A stretch of DNA of 25,610 bases. Origin: a virus. Positions 1 through 5,459 of the stretch are shown here, piece by piece (position 1 is the first letter of the stretch; the number at the start of each line of letters is the position of its first letter). The notes under the pieces were generated by a model, which saw only the letters and a list, made by a program, of their open reading frames with translations, was not told the DNA's origin and searched no databases. A program made the position numbers and the translations under genes. Location: IMG/VR virus record IMGVR_UViG_3300042556_000487, positions 1 to 25,610 of that record. One strand, written 5' to 3'.

Positions 1-1298
1 TTCTTTTTGACAAGGAGAAAGCCAATGGCCTTTACGTAACTTTGGCCAAGCGGCGCATTGAGTTAGAGGCTGAAATGAGGCGGGTATTTGCTCCAAGCGT
101 AGAAAAGATGAAGACTTGCACCTACCTCTTTGAGGGTCAGACTTACAACACAAAGGCAGAGGCCACCGTAGCCGCCAAGGCTTGGGCCAAGGCCAACAAA
201 ACGACTCAAAAAGTAGCGTTGGAAAACATTAAAGATGGCAAGGCGAAAGAAAAAGAGATTCCGTTCAACCCCGGGAGCAGGGAAGAAATTGCGGAAAGAT
301 TTATTACAAAATATGGATGGAAGCCATCAGAGTTTACTCCCGATGGGAAGCCAAAAGTTGACGAAGCGGTGCTCTCGGCTCTTAGCCGCTTGGGCTATGC
401 AGAGGCCAAACCGCTTTTAGAGTATCTCCTGATTCAGAAACGAATTGGCCAACTTGCCGAGGGCAAGGAGGCTTGGATGAAGATGGTCAAGGAAGATGGC
501 CGCATCCACGGGAGGGTAACAACAAATGGCGCAGTTACGGGCCGCTGTACCCATTCAAAACCCAACATGGCTCAGGTCCCCCGGGTGGGGAGTGAATACG
601 GAAAGGAGTGCCGTGAACTATTTAATGTCCCGTCTGAAAAGAGGCTGGTTGGATGCGATGCTTCAGGTTTGGAGCTTCGCTGTCTCGCCCACTTCATGGC
701 TCGTTTTGATGATGGAGCGTACGCGAACGAGCTCACAAAGGGAGACATTCACACGGTCAACCAGCGGGCGGCTGGTTTACCTACGAGAGACAATGCCAAA
801 ACGTTTATCTATGCGTTCCTCTACGGTGCGGGAGACGAAAAGATTGGGAACATTATTGGCAAAGGGCAAGAGGAGGGGCGAAGGATTAAGCAAGAGTTCC
901 TCAACAAAACCCCGGCGCTTAAAAGGCTACGCGAGGAAGTTGAGAGGGCTGTCAGGTCTAAGGGCCACCTCATCGGCCTCGACGGTAGGCAACTTCCGAT
1001 CAGAAGCCAACACGCCGCGCTGAACACTTTGCTTCAATCAGCCGGGGCGTTGGTGATGAAGATGGCGACTATCCACTTTGTAGTTAAGATGGAAAGCCTT
1101 GGACACAAGTTTGGCGAGGACTACGCTATTGTAGCCCATATACACGACGAAATGCAGATTGAGGCTAAAGAATCTATAGCAGAAGAAGTGGGTAAGATTG
1201 GAGTTGAGGCAATAAGGGATGCCGGGAAGTCTTTTAATTTTCGTTGTCCATTAGACGGCGAATACAGAGTTGGGCTAAATTGGGCAGAAACACACTAA
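1..1298 (+). CDS. T7-like DNA polymerase (family A), 5' end outside window
   Basis: This is the replicative DNA polymerase of the phage, equivalent to T7 gp5. The frame is open to the window edge (first full codon at base 3), and the residues before the first possible start (TTG at 42) still align with T7 gp5 (FDKEKANGLYV versus FDTKAIEELYV). The 3'-5' exonuclease domain therefore lies upstream, and 42 is not the true start. Motif A (DASGLELRCLAHF, Asp codon at 657), motif B (RDNAKTFIYAFLYGAG, from 786) and motif C (HIHDEMQ, catalytic Asp codon at 1146) are intact. The Tyr in KTFIY matches T7 Tyr526. The C-terminus (FRCPLDGEYRVGLNWAETH) also matches T7. The segment corresponding to the T7 thioredoxin-binding loop (about 90-265) is shorter and unlike T7, so the processivity factor may differ. 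A homing endonuclease gene follows after one base. Confidence 0.97.
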   Translation, partial: LFDKEKANGLYVTLAKRRIELEAEMRRVFAPSVEKMKTCTYLFEGQTYNTKAEATVAAKAWAKANKTTQKVALENIKDGKAKEKEIPFNPGSREEIAERFITKYGWKPSEFTPDGKPKVDEAVLSALSRLGYAEAKPLLEYLLIQKRIGQLAEGKEAWMKMVKEDGRIHGRVTTNGAVTGRCTHSKPNMAQVPRVGSEYGKECRELFNVPSEKRLVGCDASGLELRCLAHFMARFDDGAYANELTKGDIHTVNQRAAGLPTRDNAKTFIYAFLYGAGDEKIGNIIGKGQEEGRRIKQEFLNKTPALKRLREEVERAVRSKGHLIGLDGRQLPIRSQHAALNTLLQSAGALVMKMATIHFVVKMESLGHKFGEDYAIVAHIHDEMQIEAKESIAEEVGKIGVEAIRDAGKSFNFRCPLDGEYRVGLNWAETH

Positions 1299-1299
1299 A

Positions 1300-1674
1300 A
1301 TGCAAAGGAGGGAATGGGATGAGAGCTACATGGCCGGATACTTTGACGGAGAAGGGATGGTGCGGATCGAATCAGAGGGCACAGTTATGGCTCAGATTCA
1401 TGCGTGCTATCCAACAGTTCTTCGTGACGCTCACAAGCGTTTTGGCGGCAACATTAGAAGGTTTCATTACAAAGACAAACCAAAGTGGCGTCCGTCTTAT
1501 CAATGGCGGATTTATGGCAACCAAGCACTTAGATTCTTGGCGTGCATTTACCCATTTAGCCGTGAGAAAAAACGCCAAATCCAGTTGGCGCTTAACTTCT
1601 ATCAGGCTGGGAAAGCCCGCCGTCAAACAATTAAACGACAAATAACAAAACTAAAAAGGGAGGTATACAAATAA
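1300..1674 (+). CDS. Freestanding LAGLIDADG homing endonuclease
   Basis: This 124-residue protein has one LAGLIDADG-type helix at residues 11-19 (MAGYFDGEG), with Glu18 in the catalytic acidic position. The pattern after it is usual for the family: a W-R-I-YG segment, then FLACIYPF and a basic KKRQIQLALNF helix. A single motif implies a homodimer. Such enzymes cut a specific DNA site and spread their own gene by homing, often into or beside conserved replication genes. Here it sits one base after the polymerase stop and one base before the exonuclease start. ATG 1300 is the first in-frame start; ATG 1330 would begin inside the motif. A GGAGGG at 1307-1312 lies inside the gene and serves no in-frame start at normal spacing. 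T7 has an unrelated HNH-type gene (5.3) in a comparable place. The target site cannot be read from this window. Confidence 0.85.
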   Translation: MQRREWDESYMAGYFDGEGMVRIESEGTVMAQIHACYPTVLRDAHKRFGGNIRRFHYKDKPKWRPSYQWRIYGNQALRFLACIYPFSREKKRQIQLALNFYQAGKARRQTIKRQITKLKREVYK

Positions 1675-1675
1675 C

Positions 1676-2425
1676 ATGAAACGAATAGCAATGGTAGACG
1701 GGGACATTGTAGCGTACCAGCAGTCTGGTTTGTGCGAGGTTCCCACAAATTGGGGCAATGATATATGGACCTTGCACGCAGATGCGAAAGAGGCAAAGCA
1801 GAAGGTTGATGTGTTCTTAGCGGACCTCAAAGAAGAAATTGAGGCTGACGAAATGTTGCTAGCTGTCTCTGGCCCCGAAAACTTTAGAAAGGTTATTTAT
1901 CCTCCTTACAAAGAACATCGGAAAGCACAGCGTAAGCCTATGGTTTTAGGAGAGGTTAAAGAGCACTTAATTTTTAAACACAAAGCTAGGTGGGTTCATA
2001 TTTTGGAAGCTGACGACATTATTGGGCTTTGGGCTACAACTCCTGAAAAAGGTATTGAAAAGATCATAGTAAGTTTGGATAAGGATTTTAACACTATCCC
2101 CGGACTGTCTTATAACTGGAATCACCCTGAAGAAACAGTAGTGGAAACTTCTGAAATAAGGGCAGACTACAATTTTCTAGTTCAAACCCTTACCGGGGAC
2201 CAAGCGGATGGATACCCGGGGTGTCCCGGGATTGGTCCTAAAAAAGCGGCTGACCTTTTGGACGGCTTTAAAACTGTAGAAGAGTCTTGGCCTAAGGTTG
2301 TAGCCGCTTTTGAAAAGGCAGGGTTCGGGGAGGGCGAGGCGCTTGTTCAGGCTAGGTGCGCCCGCATCCTTCGACATGGTGAGTACAACTTTAAAACAAA
2401 AAAGGTTGCTTTATGGGTTCCGTAA
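1676..2425 (+). CDS. 5'-3' exonuclease, T7 gp6-like
   Basis: This 249-residue protein is a FEN/5'-nuclease-type exonuclease. In T7 this enzyme degrades host DNA, removes RNA primers and aids recombination and concatemer processing. Visible metal-binding clusters are VDGD near the N-terminus, LEADDIIG around residue 114, SLDKDF and LTGDQADGYPG. They are followed by a helix-hairpin-helix (GCPGIGPKKAADLL) that binds duplex DNA. The C-terminus (ILRHGEYNFKTKKVALWVP) resembles T7 gp6 (ILRFNEYNF...LWRP). At 249 residues it is shorter than T7 gp6 (about 300). The start at 1676 puts the VDGD motif at residues 8-11, as expected. The last 13 bases overlap the next gene. Confidence 0.93.
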   Translation: MKRIAMVDGDIVAYQQSGLCEVPTNWGNDIWTLHADAKEAKQKVDVFLADLKEEIEADEMLLAVSGPENFRKVIYPPYKEHRKAQRKPMVLGEVKEHLIFKHKARWVHILEADDIIGLWATTPEKGIEKIIVSLDKDFNTIPGLSYNWNHPEETVVETSEIRADYNFLVQTLTGDQADGYPGCPGIGPKKAADLLDGFKTVEESWPKVVAAFEKAGFGEGEALVQARCARILRHGEYNFKTKKVALWVP

Positions 2426-2790
2426 ACGATTGTCCTGTTAAGGATAGCGGAGAGCGCCAGAAGTTTTCCACCGGGTCCCAAAGGGACACCCGTGACGGTA
2501 AGGGCCGATACGACCTTTTGATGTGTCATGCCATCTATATGGTTGCCCGCCAACTTGAGGAGGGGGCTAAAAAATATAACCCTAGAAATTGGGAAAAAGG
2601 ACAGCCTCTTTCCCGGTATATAGATTCAGCCTTGCGTCATATATTCAAACACCTAGAAGGTTACAGAGATGAAAGACACGACGTCGCGGCGGCTTGGAAT
2701 TTACTGGCCCTTATTGAAACTAAACATAAGATTGATAAAGGCTTATTATCTAAGGAGTTAGACGATTTACCACCAGAGATTAAACAATGA
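2413..2790 (+). CDS. dATP/dGTP diphosphohydrolase-like protein (DUF5664, MazG/MazZ type)
   Basis: This 125-residue helical protein has the signature of the phage dATP/dGTP diphosphohydrolase N-terminal family: DTRDGKGRYDLL, then EEGAKKYNPRNWEKGQPLSRYIDSA (read in two parts), then a helix with HLEGYRDERHDVAAAWNLLAL. The conserved acidic and His residues fit an all-alpha, metal-dependent NTP pyrophosphatase that turns dNTP into dNMP and pyrophosphate. Related enzymes in diaminopurine (Z-genome) phages such as S-2L are called MazZ, but the family is also common in ordinary phages. No purZ-like gene is present in this window, so a link to base modification is not shown. The start ATG overlaps the end of the exonuclease gene by 13 bases, and the stop overlaps the next start as ATGA, consistent with coupled translation in a nucleotide-metabolism operon. 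Confidence 0.8.
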   Translation: MGSVNDCPVKDSGERQKFSTGSQRDTRDGKGRYDLLMCHAIYMVARQLEEGAKKYNPRNWEKGQPLSRYIDSALRHIFKHLEGYRDERHDVAAAWNLLALIETKHKIDKGLLSKELDDLPPEIKQ

Positions 2791-2999
2791 ATTTTAAAAC
2801 ACCAGACCAAGAAGATAGATTCCCTCCTGTTCCAGAAGTTTTACTAAAAGAACTTGAGTTTAGGATACCTGAAAAGTGTCCTGAATTGAGTTTTACTGAT
2901 AGGGAAGTGTGGTTTTATGCTGGACAGCGGGCGCTTGTGCGCCTATTAAGAGAGAAATTCAGAGAACAAAACGAAACAATCTTAACGAAAGAGAACTAA
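2787..2999 (+). CDS. Small conserved phage protein, function unknown
   Basis: This 70-residue protein begins in an ATGA overlap with the diphosphohydrolase stop. The sequence shows a proline-rich start (PPVPEVLLKELEF), a Cys-containing segment (PEKCPELSFTDREVWFYAG), and a C-terminal amphipathic helix (QRALVRLLREKFREQN). Short proteins with the same PPVP...W..AGQR..VR.L layout occur in many tailed phages near replication genes, but I know of no established function. It has no membrane segment or signal peptide. Position and coupling suggest it belongs to the DNA-metabolism operon. The reading is supported by dense packing and by the lack of any competing frame. Confidence 0.7.
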   Translation: MNFKTPDQEDRFPPVPEVLLKELEFRIPEKCPELSFTDREVWFYAGQRALVRLLREKFREQNETILTKEN

Positions 3000-3003
3000 A
3001 TAT

Positions 3004-3234
3004 ATGTGTATGTCATCTAGCCCGCCCTCTCCTCCTCCGCCCCCTCCGCCTCCGCCCCCGCCCCCGCCGCCTACCCCTCCTCCGACGCCTACCGCTGAAA
3101 AGGTGGCTCCGGCAATGGAGACGGCTGGTAGCGACGCTGGCGAACAGCGGTTGCGGCCCCTTCGGCGTGGACGTTCTGCCCTCCGTATTGATATGACGGG
3201 CGGGACCGACACCGGGCTAAACCTCCCTAGCTAA
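3004..3234 (+). CDS. Poly-proline protein with basic, conserved C-terminal motif
   Basis: This 76-residue protein starts MCMSSSPPS, followed by 14 consecutive prolines and further PT repeats (about residues 10-30), then a short variable linker. It ends with a basic motif, RRGRSALRIDMTGGTDTGLN. Similar small phage proteins with a poly-Pro N-terminus and a RRGRxSLRI...GLNIP-type ending are known from other podoviruses without a proven role. The proline run is expected to slow ribosomes and to need EF-P. It lies between exonuclease and portal, where T7 carries the small virion and ejected proteins gp6.7 and gp7.3, so a virion role is possible but inferred. The opposite strand is open as poly-glycine, which is a shadow of this tract. 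The C-terminal motif recurs in the protein at 24059-24625. Confidence 0.72.
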   Translation: MCMSSSPPSPPPPPPPPPPPPPPTPPPTPTAEKVAPAMETAGSDAGEQRLRPLRRGRSALRIDMTGGTDTGLNLPS

Positions 3235-3241
3235 ATTCTTT

Positions 3242-3802
3242 ATGCCTCAAGTTGATCTGTTCGGAGACAGTAATGTCCCGAGAGGGACAGAAGTATACGA
3301 TAAACGTATAGCCAAGATTCAGGCTGAGATTCATAATTATCTCAGGCAGGGCTTGGTTCCCGGCGCTGTTCAGCAAGTAATCGACAAGCTGGACAACATC
3401 AGTATTGATGCCGACACGGTCAACCTAAACACGGATCAACTTGAGGCGAAGCTGGACACGCTAAATGCGTTGATGACATCGCTTGTGACCGGGACGGCTA
3501 ATGGCATAACTGCTATTTCGCCTCGCGGTTTAATTACAAATAGAAGTGGAACAATAGGTGCGGCGGGTGTTAGCCAAGTAGTAGCACCTGAGAATTTATC
3601 TAGAAAGTATTTCGCCATCCAGAATATATCAGACCAAGAATTATTTTTAGGAATAGGCTACGCCCCTACAGTACTAACTGGAATACTTGTGGGTAAGTTG
3701 GGTGGAGGATTTGTTTTTGAATCAAATTTTATCCCTACTCAAGCCATAAACATTGTGTGTCTTAATTTTTCTGGAAAACCATTTATAGCTTGGGAAGGTT
3801 AA
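3242..3802 (+). CDS. Putative virion structural protein: coiled-coil stem plus C-terminal beta-rich domain
   Basis: This 186-residue protein has two parts. The N-terminal half contains a predicted helical stem (KIQAEIHNYLRQGL...VQQVIDKLDNI) and a heptad-like segment DTVNLNTDQLEAKLDTLNAL, common in phage virion proteins. The C-terminal half (from about residue 100) is beta-rich, with RKYFAIQNISDQELFLGIG, a glycine pair in GKLGGGFVFE, and FIPTQAINIVCLNFSGKPF ending in AWEG. This looks like the small capsid or tail-associated domain seen in several phage families, but I cannot name the exact role. Base composition falls sharply inside the gene: about 52% GC at 3361-3420 versus about 32% at 3601-3660, close to the domain boundary. 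That fits replacement of the C-terminal domain. The YadA-like gene follows after three bases. Confidence 0.65.
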   Translation: MPQVDLFGDSNVPRGTEVYDKRIAKIQAEIHNYLRQGLVPGAVQQVIDKLDNISIDADTVNLNTDQLEAKLDTLNALMTSLVTGTANGITAISPRGLITNRSGTIGAAGVSQVVAPENLSRKYFAIQNISDQELFLGIGYAPTVLTGILVGKLGGGFVFESNFIPTQAINIVCLNFSGKPFIAWEG

Positions 3803-3805
3803 TTT

Positions 3806-4564
3806 ATGGGTTTTTTAGTTCCATATATTGACGAAAGCCGTTTATTTCGTGGTTTTCCAAGCAACCGCAACGGAAGTTTAGTTGCTGGGCTGTTAGCTCA
3901 CGATTCTCCTCTTGATTTGTCCGCTGGCAATGTTGCTATTGGTAATAATGCTCTTCGCGACAATCAAATTGGAAGTTCAAATGTTGCCATAGGCGCTGGG
4001 GCTCTTCAAGAAAATGAAGGTGGATCAGGAAATCTTGCTTTAGGGTCCGGGGCTTTGTTTAACAACCGAAGCGGCGGGTCTAATGTTGGAATCGGGGCGT
4101 CGGCTTGCTCTTCTAATACTTTTGGTTCACAAAACATTGGAATTGGAGCCAATTCGTTACTTGGAAACACGATTGGAGGAGGAAACATAGGAATTGGTTA
4201 TTTTTCATTATCTTACAATAGTGTAGGAAATAACAACATTGCTATAGGCAATCTTGCTCTTAGGTACGCAACAGGATACAACAATACATCTATTGGAGTT
4301 AATTCAGGAACTGCCGTAGGTGGAGGGTCGTTTAACACTTTAATTGGATACGACAGTAATGTAGATACAGCATCAAGAAATTTTTGTGTTTGTCTTGGTT
4401 TTGGGGCTATTTCCCCGGCAGTAGATGGATCGTTTTCGTTAGGAGGAAGTGGGGCTAACGCCATGGGAAATCTTCTAAGTAATAACTCAGGTGGCTCCGC
4501 GCATATGCATTGGATAGTGTACTTGAACGGGACTCAATATAAAATTAAGTTGGAGACTCCATGA
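3806..4564 (+). CDS. YadA-like beta-roll adhesin / tail-spike-type protein with 17-residue repeats
   Basis: This 252-residue protein is built around a tandem repeat of about 17 residues with consensus N-[VI]-x-I-G-x-x-[AS]-L-x-x-N-x-x-G-x-x. Examples are NVAIGNNALRDNQIGSS, NVAIGAGALQENEGGSG and NIGIGANSLLGNTIGGG. Seven clear copies, plus two degenerate ones, run from about residue 46 to 195. This is the left-handed parallel beta-roll of YadA-type trimeric adhesin heads, which also occurs in phage spikes. The N-terminus (MGFLVPYIDESRLFRGFP) may attach to the virion. A short globular C-terminus ends AHMHWIVYLNGTQYKIKLETP. The likely role is a trimeric receptor-binding or decoration protein; that role is inferred. 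The location before the portal is unusual for a fibre gene, as the T7-type tail fibre here is at 21065. Its stop overlaps the next gene's start (ATGA). Confidence 0.78.
   Translation: MGFLVPYIDESRLFRGFPSNRNGSLVAGLLAHDSPLDLSAGNVAIGNNALRDNQIGSSNVAIGAGALQENEGGSGNLALGSGALFNNRSGGSNVGIGASACSSNTFGSQNIGIGANSLLGNTIGGGNIGIGYFSLSYNSVGNNNIAIGNLALRYATGYNNTSIGVNSGTAVGGGSFNTLIGYDSNVDTASRNFCVCLGFGAISPAVDGSFSLGGSGANAMGNLLSNNSGGSAHMHWIVYLNGTQYKIKLETP
3938..4390 (+). repeat. Tandem 51-bp (17-residue) coding repeats
   Basis: Successive 51-base units encode the N-x-x-I-G beta-roll repeats of the adhesin-like protein. The repeats are clear in the protein and diverged in the DNA, which suggests old duplication with selection on the fold. 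Boundaries are approximate because the last units are degenerate and one or two are 16 residues long. Confidence 0.75.
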
Positions 4565-4890
4565 TAACTTTTGATTGGACAGTAGACTCTTTGGCTGTAG
4601 CGCCCGAGCAAAACGGAAAGGAAAATGTAGTTATATTGGTTTTATTTTGCGTGTCTGCGAAAGAAGGAGAATTTGTAGCTACTGTTTCTGATGCTGTACG
4701 TTTATCTTATTCAGAAGGAGACTTCACTCCATATAATCTTTTAAAAGAAAACCAAATTATTGAATGGGTTAAAACAGTACTCGGGGAAAAAGGTGTAAAA
4801 GCCATTGAAGACAATCTAGAAAATCAAATTAAAGGCAGACAAAACCCACAAACAGTTTTCACAGCCTTACCCCTTCCTTGGAGCCAATGA
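4561..4890 (+). CDS. Conserved small phage protein, function unknown
   Basis: This 109-residue protein begins MITFDWTVDSLAVAP and contains VVILVLFCVSAKEGEFVATVSDAVRL, then FTPYNLLKENQIIEWVKTVLG and a Gln/Asn-rich tail ending LPLPWSQ. The layout (an N-terminal beta strand pair with a Trp, then FTPY..L.E.Q.I.WV...LG) is seen in small proteins beside fibre and tail genes of many phages. No function has been assigned that I can name with certainty. It has no membrane helix long enough to be convincing. Both ends use ATGA overlaps, so it is probably translated together with the adhesin upstream and the short genes downstream. Confidence 0.68.
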   Translation: MITFDWTVDSLAVAPEQNGKENVVILVLFCVSAKEGEFVATVSDAVRLSYSEGDFTPYNLLKENQIIEWVKTVLGEKGVKAIEDNLENQIKGRQNPQTVFTALPLPWSQ

Positions 4891-5036
4891 GCACAAAAGA
4901 AGCTCTTCAAATCCTTGCGACTGCTAGCGGTGTCGCGTTATTGAGTAGAACCGACCACACAAAAGTAGTGGAGGCTTTACAGACACTCGAAAAAGCTTTG
5001 GCTGGAAACAGCGAAGGAGAAGCGAAATTACAATGA
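4887..5036 (+). CDS. Short 49-residue protein, function unknown
   Basis: A small open frame encodes MSTKEALQILATASGVAL, then LSRTDHTKVVEALQTLEKAL and a short acidic tail. Its ATG overlaps the preceding stop (ATGA), and its own stop overlaps the next start in the same way, which is the main evidence that it is real. The sequence looks like two amphipathic helices and has no known motif. Its first bases (ATGAGCACAAA) are the same as those of the gene at 5290, although the proteins diverge after MST. Confidence 0.6.
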   Translation: MSTKEALQILATASGVALLSRTDHTKVVEALQTLEKALAGNSEGEAKLQ

Positions 5037-5293
5037 AACGAATCCTTTTTTCTTTAGCCATTGCTATTCTAATTGGAAAAAAGAACGCCCTTCTTTTTTG
5101 GAAAGCCTACCCTGTTGCTTTAGAGCAGACTGTCAAAGCTGTGGATTCCATATACTACGGAAACGTTAAGCACAACATTTGTTACGAGCGGACACGGACC
5201 ATTCTTTTTTCTGATGGAGTTGGCAAAGACCAACTAAAAGGCGCTGTCATTCACTTCGCAGTTGCGCTAGCTTATCTTAACCAACCAAAATGA
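5033..5293 (+). CDS. Hypothetical protein, 86 residues
   Basis: I do not recognise this protein. It starts MKRILFSLAIAILIGKKNAL, a moderately hydrophobic stretch broken by lysines, so it could be a weak signal anchor or simply a buried helix. The middle holds YPVALEQTVKAVDSIYYGNV, and the end is a helix (GAVIHFAVALAYLNQPK). A GTRTI-like segment (ERTRTILFSDGVGKDQL) lies between. It is embedded in a chain of ATGA overlaps on both sides, which supports expression as part of the accessory block before the portal. No function is offered. Confidence 0.6.
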   Translation: MKRILFSLAIAILIGKKNALLFWKAYPVALEQTVKAVDSIYYGNVKHNICYERTRTILFSDGVGKDQLKGAVIHFAVALAYLNQPK

Positions 5294-5454
5294 GCACAAA
5301 CAACGGAGCTAGTTATTTTTCAAAGTTTAGCGAAGAAGACATACTCGCGGCTTTGCAATACCTTCTAGAAGAAGGATTTATACAGCTTTACGAAGATGAA
5401 AACGGGGAATTGTTTGTCAAAATCAATTCTGAAGATATAACGGACGAAGAGTAA
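5290..5454 (+). CDS. Short acidic protein, 54 residues, function unknown
   Basis: This small gene starts in an ATGA overlap at 5290 and stops five bases before the portal start. The product (MSTNNGASYFSKFSEEDILA, then LQYLLEEGFIQLYEDENGEL and an acidic end) has a helix followed by a beta-hairpin, reminiscent of the wing half of a small winged-helix domain. That likeness is weak. It is strongly acidic at the C-terminus (SEDITDEE). No catalytic motif is seen. Confidence 0.6.
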   Translation: MSTNNGASYFSKFSEEDILAALQYLLEEGFIQLYEDENGELFVKINSEDITDEE

Positions 5455-5459
5455 TTTAT

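Noticed and set aside
526-1023. 165-codon + strand frame inside the polymerase gene
   Set aside because: It is an out-of-frame shadow of the conserved motif A and B region with no protein-like features.
2982-3212. Poly-glycine frame on the - strand
   Set aside because: It is the complement of the proline tract in the supported gene at 3004.
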